Assembly (NCBI GenBank): GCA_005883695.1
Contig: VBBV01000112.1
Span: forward strand, 1-22,603
Reading direction: 5' to 3'
Source of the DNA: Candidatus Bathyarchaeota archaeon
GTDB lineage: Archaea; Thermoproteota; Bathyarchaeia; 40CM-2-53-6
Length of the DNA: 22,603 nt
The notes beneath the pieces are model-generated. The model worked only from the letters and a program-made list of their open reading frames with translations, had not been told where the DNA came from and did no database searches. Shown here piece after piece: positions 8,377-16,367 of this stretch. Both the position numbers and the translations under genes were made by a program. Position 1 is the first letter of the stretch. Every line of letters starts with the position of its first letter.

Positions 8377-9561
8377 CTAAGCAGCCTCAGCCACATCACA
8401 GAGCATTCTCATATATTTCGGAAACAGTTTTTTTGAGTCTAGGTACTCATGGGCAGCGTCACGGGCTCTGATACTCACATCTCTCAGAACTTCGGGACTT
8501 GTGCGCCAGAGACTAACGCACCGTTCTAGAATAGCTGCGACTCCAACGGGAGTAAGTTCCCGTATCAAAAAGCCCGTTTTTCCATCTCGGATCAACTCTG
8601 TGCAGCCCGGATTCATCGTAGCCACGACTGGCAAACCAGAGAGCATCGCTTCACCCGCAACGATTCCAAAAGATTCACTTCTCGATGGCATTATCAGAAG
8701 GTCCGCTTCGCGCAACAGGGAAATCTTCTCTTCGTCGGACGGAATCGTGTAACGGACCCAGTCTGATTCTTCGGCGAGGATTCCCACCTGTTCCCGCAGG
8801 GGACCATCTCCAGCAAATGTCATGCGCAGTAGGTAAGGCGTCTCGTCCAAACGTAGAATTCGAAGAGCCTCAACAAGAATATCCACTCCCTTCTGGATGT
8901 CCAATCTGCCGAGGAATAACACATTGCAGACATCTCCACTCACTTTTTTTTCTATGGGACTATAGAGCTTAGAGTTTAGGGGTATCGGAAGCGTATAGAC
9001 TCGCCTTTTCGTTTTGTTTCTCAAGAAAGCCTCATCGTGGGCGTTAAGCGCGTGGAACGCTTGGAAGTTGCGCCAAAACGTATTCACGGCGAGCTTTACC
9101 CAGGTATCGTGAAGCACCTTGTTTTGGTGAAGAACGGAATGGTGAGCACTTACGACGGGGGGCGAACGGCTCAGACGTGTTGCCGCGAGACAGAGGAAAT
9201 CTTGCAGAGCGTAGGCGTTGTTAAAGTAGACCACATCGCAATCACGCAGGACTTTTCTGATTGGGATAGGTCCACGCGTCGGCAACGGCGAAGCCATCGC
9301 TAGTTGTAGAGCACCCATCGTGGGAAGAATCCTGTAAGTCACTTGATCTCGCGCAAGGTTTTCTATAAGAGACATGACTGACATTCGCGAATCGTTTCTC
9401 GCAAGCCAGTCCAGTGTGACAATTATGACCCCGTGACCTTGTCCGCGGAGATACTGTGCAAAGTTGATGCAAAATCGCTCAAAGCCTCCTCCAAAGTCCA
9501 ACCGCAGAGGCGAGAATATTCCTATCTTCAATTCGTCCACGACATCTAGGCTACTAGTCAT
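8377..9561 (-). CDS. GT4-family glycosyltransferase
   Basis: A 394-residue GT-B enzyme. The N-terminus has KIGIFSPLRLDFGGGFERF, the glycine-rich acceptor-side loop, and the C-terminal half has LFLGRLDIQKGVDILVEAL, FAGDGPLR and MPSRSESFGIVAGEAM with an intact E-x7-E motif. I chose ATG at 9561 over an upstream in-frame start at 9672: it is preceded by GAGG and overlaps the stop of the previous gene by only eight bases (ATGACTAG), while the upstream start would overlap by 119 bases and add residues unlike the family. It is the only glycosyltransferase in the cluster with a textbook EX7E motif. It probably adds one sugar to the growing glycan in the cytoplasm. Donor unknown. Confidence 0.9.
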   Translation of the reverse strand: MTSSLDVVDELKIGIFSPLRLDFGGGFERFCINFAQYLRGQGHGVIIVTLDWLARNDSRMSVMSLIENLARDQVTYRILPTMGALQLAMASPLPTRGPIPIRKVLRDCDVVYFNNAYALQDFLCLAATRLSRSPPVVSAHHSVLHQNKVLHDTWVKLAVNTFWRNFQAFHALNAHDEAFLRNKTKRRVYTLPIPLNSKLYSPIEKKVSGDVCNVLFLGRLDIQKGVDILVEALRILRLDETPYLLRMTFAGDGPLREQVGILAEESDWVRYTIPSDEEKISLLREADLLIMPSRSESFGIVAGEAMLSGLPVVATMNPGCTELIRDGKTGFLIRELTPVGVAAILERCVSLWRTSPEVLRDVSIRARDAAHEYLDSKKLFPKYMRMLCDVAEAA

Positions 9562-10807
9562 TGCCTCTATACTCGTCAAGATGAAGCCTCGCGTGACGAG
9601 TGTATTGATTCTCCATAGCCCAGCGCTGCAGTTGTTCCGAAATCGACTTGTGAATTGTGACGTTGCTGGCAACGGCCCAAATCGCTTCGGCCAGGGCGGG
9701 TGGGTCGTTGGGGGGAACTAGTCTAAGAGGCACAGTGGTTCCGGGAGGCAGAAAGACTGGGTCATATGTCGTTACAATCGGAACCCCGTAGCCAGCCAGC
9801 CTGCAAATTAGGCTACTTGGCCCTACACGATACGCGGATGGCAATACTATAACATCTGAGTCTCTCGCCTCTTGTTCGATGACGTTCCCGTCGACTCCGT
9901 TTGTCACGAACTCCACAAGACCGTCCAACGTGCTTTGAGTTACGAGTCCTGTAAGTCTTCGGAGAAGGTTCCTGTCTTCCTTAGTAAGTGTCTGTCCGAC
10001 GAAACGGAGTCTTATGCTTTCGTGTGATGGTAGTAGCTGAAATGCGTTCAAGAGTGTGTCGATTCCCTTTCTGGGCGAAATGAAGCCAGGACATAGAATG
10101 ACGATGCTTCGATTCACTTTGCTTCTGTTTTGCTCTGATCTTCGACTAGTTTCAAAGGTCGGTTCCTTGAATGGGAGTATCCACTCCTCAAGGCGTTGAT
10201 TTTCTACCCTGAAGACGCTACTTACTATGTTCGCAATGCGGCGGTCAGTTGTATGTGTCAGTAATATGATTCGGTCGAACAAATGACAGAAGACCCGTAG
10301 GAAGACTTGAAAACAGAGGAAGATGATCTTAGCAGATGGTGCGTTGAGACGGTATTTTTGTCGTAGCCTAATTCCGAGTCCTTCGGGGAACCAGATAGTG
10401 TGCAATGTGATGGCTGTCTTTGCATGTCTTCGTAGACCGGCGAACAGTAGTAGCAATGGTTCTCCTAGAACTCCGCCATACTTGCCATAAGGACCATACT
10501 GTAGGTGGACCCAGTCAAACTTCTGTCGGACGAGAAACGAACGGATTCGAAGTAGCGAAGCCAGGGAATTGGGCTTCCAAGTCCGAATTATGCGTAAGTG
10601 TTGTCCGATGTACTCTGAATTGTAAGAGACTGAATTATCTACTTGAGAAATCACTGTTATTTCGACTCTAGGGTCTGTCGTTATGAGAGTCTTGACCAAG
10701 AGGGCTAGGTAGTCAGCCACACCTTCCTTCTCTGGAGGATACGGGGAGATGAAGCAGATTCGCAATGGCCGCTGGCTAGGAGCCAACAATCTACACCTCA
10801 ATCGCAT
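9554..10807 (-). CDS. GT4-like glycosyltransferase with degenerate donor motif
   Basis: A 417-residue GT-B protein. It shows LRICFISPYPPEKEGVADYL at the N-terminus (strand 1 and glycine loop), HLQYGPYGKYGG, ILCPGFISPRKGIDTLLNAF and LRFVGQTLT, all placed as in GT4 enzymes. The donor-binding segment reads VLPSAYRVGPSSLICRLAGY (near residues 320-340): neither glutamate of the usual E-x7-E is present, and the second position is arginine. It could be an inactive or scaffold member, or a subfamily with a different donor site. ATG at 10807 lies 52 bases after the membrane-protein gene and has no clear ribosome site. The eight-base overlap with the next gene suggests translational coupling. Confidence 0.85.
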   Translation of the reverse strand: MRLRCRLLAPSQRPLRICFISPYPPEKEGVADYLALLVKTLITTDPRVEITVISQVDNSVSYNSEYIGQHLRIIRTWKPNSLASLLRIRSFLVRQKFDWVHLQYGPYGKYGGVLGEPLLLLFAGLRRHAKTAITLHTIWFPEGLGIRLRQKYRLNAPSAKIIFLCFQVFLRVFCHLFDRIILLTHTTDRRIANIVSSVFRVENQRLEEWILPFKEPTFETSRRSEQNRSKVNRSIVILCPGFISPRKGIDTLLNAFQLLPSHESIRLRFVGQTLTKEDRNLLRRLTGLVTQSTLDGLVEFVTNGVDGNVIEQEARDSDVIVLPSAYRVGPSSLICRLAGYGVPIVTTYDPVFLPPGTTVPLRLVPPNDPPALAEAIWAVASNVTIHKSISEQLQRWAMENQYTRHARLHLDEYRGND

Positions 10808-10859
10808 TTTCAGGTATCAGGGCTTCGGTATGAGGTGAGATGTCGAGTCTCCTCGGCTG

Positions 10860-12359
10860 TTAGTTGTATTGGTAAATAGCCATATTTCCATCAACTGTAA
10901 GCGGGCTAAAGCCACTGGGTACGTCGCGCTGGCCGTACCATCCTGACCCGTTTACCCACCATATCATTAGTATCTTGGAGTATCCGGCCGATCTTGCCAT
11001 TTGCACTCCGAGAATAGGGCTAGCATGGCCGTAATTGACTACACGGTCAGAATAGCCTGGCAAGTACTCTCTTGCCCAACCGTAGATTCCTTCGTGCGTG
11101 ATCAGAACGCTACTGTCCTGCATGTCTAGGGCCGCTTGGTTCAACAAATATCTTAGGCTTGGCATGTCCGATGAGGGAATCGAGTTTTGGATCATCGATG
11201 TAGGCATGAGAGTTGGGAAGAGGGTGTAGTAGGTCATAGCCTGTTGAGCAGGAACTAGAATGTACAGGCTTCCAAGAATTATGAGAAAGAGAGAGAGAGA
11301 TGGAATCGCTAACTTCCGGATTCGTCCAATCAAGGTCTGAGGCAGCCCTCTGGGTGTCATTAAGACTGAAAGTCCCGCGGTTGAATAAGTGCAAAATGGC
11401 AGGTCGAGTAGGAGAACCCATCTGCCGCTTGGGGCATTCGGACCGAGAAATGGGAACAGCACACTGACGGCTCCTATGAGACAAACGATTGACCAATTTC
11501 TCAGGTCCGAGTTTGGAGTCCTTCTCCATCCAATGAAGATAAGGGGTGCTAGCAGGACGTAAGCATACGCTAGAAAGCCAATGTTCCATGTTATGGTTTC
11601 TGTGCTCGGGAGTGGGGGGTGTTCTGAAACGAGTCCAACATTAGGGAGCGCTATGCCAGTGTAGAGAATGAGCGCGAAAGCGATTGCTCCGGGCCCAAAC
11701 ACCTCGCCGGTTCTTGTGACCGCTTGTCGATTCCACTTGGCACATGGCAACAGTGCCCGTGCGATTGTGAGGGAAAGGGCTATCGCGCCTATGAACTGAT
11801 CAGATAATACGGCAAGAGTCACCAGAACCGACCGGAGAACTGTTTCTCTATTACCACGTGATTCATGAGGCAGAGAAAGGCTCAGTAGAACGAAAACTAA
11901 ACCGAGCATCGTACGATAAAGGTCCCAGCCGATCCTCAACGTGATAAAATAGACCGTTATTACCGCGATTCCGGCTAGGGACTTTCTTTGAGACCATTCC
12001 AACCTGAGCCGCGTGAATCTATACAGGGCCGACGCCATGCAACCGTAGAGAACAGGCCCCAGTATCTTGAATATCCAAACAGGGTCCGCCCCGAAAAGGT
12101 AGGCGGGGACGCTAATCATGTACATAAGCGGAGCAGTCCCGAGCATGTTCATCAGGCTGACTCTTCCTGCGGCCCAGTCGATCGTTGCTGGAACGTAGAA
12201 TGTTATGGCATCGTACCCTATTGGGTAAGGCCCGACGATTATTTCTGGTATGGCTCTGACCGCAAGTGGTAGAAGAAAAGCTGCCAGAGCGAACTTGTTT
12301 CCGATCAATATCCGCGAGAGGCTGTTGGGCGGGAGTGTCTCGACTTGAGGCAGTGCCAA
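10860..12359 (-). CDS. Polytopic GT-C-like membrane protein
   Basis: A 499-residue protein with about nine or ten hydrophobic helices, starting at residues 23-42 and ending near residue 375, then a soluble tail of about 110 residues. The first extracytoplasmic loop contains YPIGYDAITFY, with an aspartate where GT-C enzymes keep their catalytic acid. The family is less certain than for the other membrane enzyme here; a polysaccharide polymerase or an uncharacterised GT-C are both possible. The start is TTG at 12359 with GGATGG about ten bases upstream; the frame stays open further upstream but offers no better start. It sits between GT4 genes, 99 bases after one and 52 before the next, and probably uses a polyprenyl-linked sugar or polymerises glycan units. 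Confidence 0.75.
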   Translation of the reverse strand: MALPQVETLPPNSLSRILIGNKFALAAFLLPLAVRAIPEIIVGPYPIGYDAITFYVPATIDWAAGRVSLMNMLGTAPLMYMISVPAYLFGADPVWIFKILGPVLYGCMASALYRFTRLRLEWSQRKSLAGIAVITVYFITLRIGWDLYRTMLGLVFVLLSLSLPHESRGNRETVLRSVLVTLAVLSDQFIGAIALSLTIARALLPCAKWNRQAVTRTGEVFGPGAIAFALILYTGIALPNVGLVSEHPPLPSTETITWNIGFLAYAYVLLAPLIFIGWRRTPNSDLRNWSIVCLIGAVSVLFPFLGPNAPSGRWVLLLDLPFCTYSTAGLSVLMTPRGLPQTLIGRIRKLAIPSLSLFLIILGSLYILVPAQQAMTYYTLFPTLMPTSMIQNSIPSSDMPSLRYLLNQAALDMQDSSVLITHEGIYGWAREYLPGYSDRVVNYGHASPILGVQMARSAGYSKILMIWWVNGSGWYGQRDVPSGFSPLTVDGNMAIYQYN

Positions 12360-12458
12360 TAGTTCAAGTCCATCCGAGAATGGCGAAGTACTTCTCGCTC
12401 ACGGAATTGTCTCCACGGCGCATTCGATTCAAATCTTAATGAACGTTGGAAGGGACTG

Positions 12459-13679
12459 CTAGAGACAACGTTGCACAACAGACTCGAACATTGGGGACAA
12501 TGTCGACCATGAATATTTTGAGTGAATATCACGAAGTGCACGCTGGGAAATTTCCTCTGCGAGTCTGCGATTGGCAATGAGTCGTATGATTCCGTTTGCG
12601 AGTTCTTCTTCAGAGCCTGGCTTGGCCAAGAGACCATTAAGCCCATTCGTAATCACATCTCTGATTCCGGTCGTGTCCGAGGCCACAATTGGTACGCCTA
12701 CCGCCATGAATTCGAAGAGCTTTACCGGCAACGCCGCGTCTCCCGCCACCCTTCCTTTGAATGGGATCACCCCGACATCCGCTGTGCTGATCAGCTTGGG
12801 AACGTCCGAATGGGCAATAGGTCCAAACATCCTTACTTTGCTAGCCAGCCCTTTGTCGTAGATTGCTGCCAGCAACTCCTTCCTGAGCGATCCGTCTCCC
12901 ACAACGAGAAATTCCACCCTCGGAAAGGACTTCAGCACAATTGGAGCGGAATCTATCATCGTGTCAATTCCCGCCCAGCGTTCAAAGCGGCCTACGTACA
13001 TGACTCTCGGATTTGATTCCAACTTCGGAAAATGGCCGTTTCTAAAGCTCGATTCATCCACACCGTTAGGAACAAGTGTCACATGCTTCGCTCCTGCTCG
13101 TTGAGCAAACTCTTCGATAGGCGTGGAAGCTACAACTACCTGATCTGCCACACTAATCAGGTATCGCTCGGCGAACTGAACGGCCCTCAATCCGAATCGG
13201 CTTTCCTCAACTCCTAGCGTTTCTCCCACCAAAGAGGCCCAAAGATCGGGGCAGTCTAACACGATCTTTCGCCGAGTAATCCTCGCTGCCAAGAATCCAA
13301 CTAGTCCACAAACAAATGAAGGATGGGCCAAAACGATTACTTGCGGTCGATTTACAATTATTGCCCGAACTGCTTGCAACAATAGGACAAGAAGAGTCGG
13401 TATGATTGCTAAGATTTTTTTGCCGTGCCATCCTAGAGCTATTCCCTTGGGGAGCCCCAAGAAGTTTCCCGCGAGGCCTTCGCGCTCTTCCTTCCGTTTC
13501 TCGTAAGACATATCTCGAAATCCCAGTTCGCCAAGACCCGCAAGCGACCGAGGAGGGGGAGTTACTACAAAAGAAACCAAATGGCCCTTGGATGATAACT
13601 GCTTCGCTAATTCGAAGATTCTAAAGTCTGACCCCAAGTGAGGTGGAAAATATTCGGCGAACACCGAAATTCGAGTCAA
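12459..13679 (-). CDS. GT4-family glycosyltransferase
   Basis: A GT-B glycosyltransferase of about 406 residues. The N-terminus reads TRISVFAEYFPPHLGSDFR, with strand 1 and the acceptor loop. The C-terminal half has LVPNGVDESSF, VMYVGRFERWAGIDTMI, LVVGDGSLRK, MFGPIAHSDVPKL and LPVKLFEFMAVGVPIVAS, the SPLK-type version of the donor motif with only the second glutamate. I prefer TTG at 13679: it overlaps the wecB stop as TTGA, has GGTGGT four bases upstream, and puts the first strand right at the N-terminus. The alternative is ATG at 13700, seven residues longer and in the same frame. The overlap implies translational coupling to wecB. Cytoplasmic; donor unknown, though UDP-ManNAc from WecB is a candidate. 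Confidence 0.88.
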   Translation of the reverse strand: MTRISVFAEYFPPHLGSDFRIFELAKQLSSKGHLVSFVVTPPPRSLAGLGELGFRDMSYEKRKEEREGLAGNFLGLPKGIALGWHGKKILAIIPTLLVLLLQAVRAIIVNRPQVIVLAHPSFVCGLVGFLAARITRRKIVLDCPDLWASLVGETLGVEESRFGLRAVQFAERYLISVADQVVVASTPIEEFAQRAGAKHVTLVPNGVDESSFRNGHFPKLESNPRVMYVGRFERWAGIDTMIDSAPIVLKSFPRVEFLVVGDGSLRKELLAAIYDKGLASKVRMFGPIAHSDVPKLISTADVGVIPFKGRVAGDAALPVKLFEFMAVGVPIVASDTTGIRDVITNGLNGLLAKPGSEEELANGIIRLIANRRLAEEISQRALRDIHSKYSWSTLSPMFESVVQRCL

Positions 13680-14959
13680 TTGACCACCATCGCCTTCCAT
13701 CCGTCTCGTCGATTGCTCAGGGGAGCCGATATAGCAGCATTTCCACCAGGGTCGAGATAGGAAAGCACCCTATCGTCCCGCAAGATGTTGTCAACGCTAA
13801 CCAAAACGTGTCCCGGTCCCTCGGGGGAAACATGTCTCTCACGTTTACCATTTCGGAGATATTTCATGCATAGCCTTGCTATACGTTCACCGGCGTGGCC
13901 GTCACCGTACGGATTCGGAAAACTGTCGTAATCTCCCGCCTTCCTGGCTTCGTAACGAGCAACCGCCTTCACAGCCAGCTCGGGATTCATGTCAGCTATC
14001 ACGTTCAGTCCAAGCGAGATTCCTTCAGGTCTTTCGGTGCTGGGCCTGAGTGTTATGCAGGGGACTCGAAACGAGAATGCTTCTTCTTGGACTCCTCCAG
14101 AGTCTGTCATTACGCAAAATGCGCCCGACTCGAGGAGGAGGAAATCTGGGTAGGAGAGGGGCTCGGTAACTTTCACGTTTTGCATAGAGCTCAATTCTAA
14201 CCACAGTTCATTCCTCATGAGAGCAAGCCTTGTTCTTGGATGGACGGGGAAAACTATTGTGTAGTCACTAAGCAGTCTCAGAGTCGCGATCAGATTGCGT
14301 AGCCTTTGATCGTCAGCGGTATTCTCTTGTCTGTGAACGGTCAGGAGAATGTAACGGTCTTCTGGTTTAAGGGCAAGTGTTTGTAGGATTCTGCTCTCTT
14401 CCTTCGCGGTTTCGAGGTGTTGCTGGCATGCATCCACTATAGGGTTCCCTGTGAGATGTACTCGCGAAGTAGGAATTCTTTCAAACGCAAGATTGGTGAC
14501 CGCTCTTGTTGTTGGGGCGAAGCAAATATCGGCGCATCTGTCAGCTATTGTACGGTTGATTTCCTCGGGCATGTGGTATTCGAAGCATCTAAGACCGGCT
14601 TCGATATGCCCGTACCTGCGGCGCATTTTACTACAAGCCAGAGCGCTCGCTAGGACTGAATTAGTATCGCCCTCAGACAGAACTAGATCTGGAGGCTTCT
14701 CAGTGAAGCATTCTTCTAGCCCGTGCATCATCAAAGCAACTTGGGTCGTGGCCGAAATTGACCCGATTCCAAGGTTGATGTCTGGAGCAGGCAGGTTCAG
14801 CGCTCTAAAGAATGATCCCGAGAGATTGTCATCATAGTGCTGACCAGTGTGAATGAGTCGCAGATTTACTTCTCTTTTCCTCTCGAAGGCACGGATGACC
14901 GGGGCCATCTTAACTAGCTCAGGTCTCGTTCCAACTACGATTGCTATCTCTGCGATCAA
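13676..14959 (-). CDS. wecB: UDP-N-acetylglucosamine 2-epimerase (non-hydrolysing)
   Basis: This enzyme interconverts UDP-GlcNAc and UDP-ManNAc, the entry step for ManNAc-type sugars in surface glycans. All family blocks are present: GTRPELVKMAPV at the N-terminus, HTGQHYDDNLSGSFF, SEGDTNSVLASALA, HIEAGLRCFEYHMPEEINR, LTVHRQENT, FPVHPRTR, TDSGGVQEEA and RPSTERPEG, so the active site looks intact. At 427 residues it is about 50 longer than usual; the extra C-terminal tail has no recognisable domain. The start is TTG at 14959 with GGGGAG five bases upstream (14965-14970). It is the first gene of the minus-strand cluster. A weak TATA-like stretch near 15007-15018 could drive it. No UDP-ManNAc dehydrogenase (WecC) is visible in the window. 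Confidence 0.93.
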   Translation of the reverse strand: MIAEIAIVVGTRPELVKMAPVIRAFERKREVNLRLIHTGQHYDDNLSGSFFRALNLPAPDINLGIGSISATTQVALMMHGLEECFTEKPPDLVLSEGDTNSVLASALACSKMRRRYGHIEAGLRCFEYHMPEEINRTIADRCADICFAPTTRAVTNLAFERIPTSRVHLTGNPIVDACQQHLETAKEESRILQTLALKPEDRYILLTVHRQENTADDQRLRNLIATLRLLSDYTIVFPVHPRTRLALMRNELWLELSSMQNVKVTEPLSYPDFLLLESGAFCVMTDSGGVQEEAFSFRVPCITLRPSTERPEGISLGLNVIADMNPELAVKAVARYEARKAGDYDSFPNPYGDGHAGERIARLCMKYLRNGKRERHVSPEGPGHVLVSVDNILRDDRVLSYLDPGGNAAISAPLSNRRDGWKAMVVN

Positions 14960-14964
14960 AGCCG

Positions 14965-14970
14965 CTCCCC
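14965..14970 (-). promoter_or_regulatory. Ribosome binding site for wecB
   Basis: GGGGAG lies five bases before a TTG codon and decides the start of wecB. A nearby ATG (about 20 bases upstream) is out of frame and meets a stop after eight codons. Confidence 0.6.
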
Positions 14971-15449
14971 GAGAAGCAACATGAGTGAGTGAGAGTGGGT
15001 TCGTTTTTCAAATAGATTCTTGATGCTGTGGCATTCCAAATGTATCGCCTCGTTCTTCAGACTGTGATGAGTATTTTCGCAGGTCGTCTAATCTGTTTGG
15101 TTGACCCTGTCCCTTGTCCTGTCCTATGCTGCAAACTGCGGTATTAATCTATACTATGCAAGGTCTCTCTGATAAACCCGTAAATGCCCAGCATCAATAT
15201 CATTATCCACGCATCGTGAGTAGCGGTTCATAGTGGTTGAAGGAGTCGTTTGTCGTTGCCAGGGCTTTCCTTGCTCAAATAACTCTGACGAAGCGGCCGA
15301 GTACTTGAGGAGCTTCGGGTTTGGTTAGGATTGAGAAATACGTTAAGCTTATTCTGTTTGCGAGTAAATGATCGATTCCTGCCCCGCTTCCGATGTGAAG
15401 TTTTCAAATTGCACTTGGGGGACAATTCTGTTTGGTACCAGGTTGGGCA
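14971..15449. other. Intergenic region upstream of the glycan cluster
   Basis: About 480 bases with no gene I can support. It should contain the promoter of the minus-strand cluster at its left end (TATA-like ATCTATTTGAAA, 15007-15018) and the 3' flank of the decayed lectin gene at its right end. A 65-codon open frame at 15228-15425 has a composition dominated by Ser, Arg, Lys and Asn and no recognisable motif. Confidence 0.5.
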
Positions 15450-16117
15450 TTAAAGCTTTGATCGACAAATCTCATACACACCGAGCCCAATGTGTAGGCT
15501 ACGGGCCACCGCCACGATCTCACACGAGGCTGATGCCGTAGCTCCCAGTGAGGCCCAGCTGGACCAGGTACTGGAATTTAGTGACCAAACAATGATCCAT
15601 ACTCCGTTGTCTGAGCCTGTAACTAATACGAAGAGGCTGGAACCTGTGTAGCGACAGTCGGCGTTGCAATTGTCTTTGTCCCGCCGGTACCCGTCCAGCC
15701 AATCCACGAACCCGCGACAGGCTTGGAATTGAGCCACGTTCCGCCGTTGTCTGTTCCTCTGACGACTAGGTGCAGTGTTCCTGCCGAGTCAATGGTTAGT
15801 GCTGGAGCCGAGAGAGTCGAACCACCGTCCACCAGCGACCATCCTGTCCAGGCTCCGCTGGACAAGGTCATTGTGTTGTACCAGACGCCGTTGTCAGTAC
15901 CTTTGACTACGACATTGAGGACACCGTTGGCTTCTGCACACGCAGGCTGGTCGAGGGTCGCTCCTCCAGGGCTGTCCCACACACCGGACCAGCGACCGCC
16001 GGTGTAGACGGAGTGAAATATCACATTGTTCGTTCCTCTGATAACCACATCGAGTCTTCCACTGCCCGCGGCGCAGATCGCCGGTGAATACACGTGTAAC
16101 TTGGCGAGGCTCCCGGT
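15450..16117 (-). pseudogene. Decayed PLL-type propeller gene (truncated, frameshifted)
   Basis: The minus strand encodes recognisable lectin blades: the end of blade 1 (AICAAGSGRLD), blade 2 (VIRGTNNVIFHS), one A-type blade (VVKGTDNGVWYNTMTLSSGA), one B-type blade ([20 protein letters not shown]) and the last blade (LVTGSDNGVWIIVWSLNSS). The frame ends with a stop at 15623, and the last blade continues in another frame, so there is a frameshift near 15640-15650. Upstream, a stop near 16120 cuts off blade 1 and any enzyme domain. Compared with the two intact propellers, one A+B blade pair is missing. It is oriented away from the intact sugar dehydrogenase gene, from which it is separated by about 250 bases. 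Almost certainly non-functional. Confidence 0.8.
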
Positions 16118-16243
16118 TCAGACATGGGAAGCTAACTTCACGTTTCGTTTCAAAATATTCAAACGAGCTCACCGAGCAAAGATATGGATTTTGGTTGCAA
16201 ATCGGTTTCGTTAGATACTTGTTGATACATGACTAGAGGCATT

Positions 16244-16251
16244 CTTATATC
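16244..16251 (+). promoter_or_regulatory. TATA box for the sugar dehydrogenase gene
   Basis: CTTATATC resembles an archaeal box A. Transcription would begin near 16270-16278, downstream of the first possible ATG (16263), which supports the later start at 16368. Confidence 0.5.
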
Positions 16252-16367
16252 GCCGGCGACAAATGGATTCTGCGTCGCTCTTGGATACTTATGGGTATCT
16301 GGGTATCCACCCGAAAAAAACCCGTTTTCACCTCGCGAACAACGAGAGACTAAGACGACTCTCTAAG

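Noticed and set aside
9562..9672. Longer start for the GT4 gene ending at 8377
   Set aside because: It would overlap the upstream gene by 119 bases, while ATG 9561 has a ribosome site and an eight-base coupling overlap.
15228..15425. 65-codon minus-strand open frame between wecB and the lectin pseudogene
   Set aside because: Low-complexity Ser/Arg/Lys/Asn composition, no ribosome site noticed and no motif.
16263..16367. Earlier ATG for the sugar dehydrogenase, adding 35 residues
   Set aside because: The extra residues are charged, come before the signal peptide and lie at or before the predicted transcription start.
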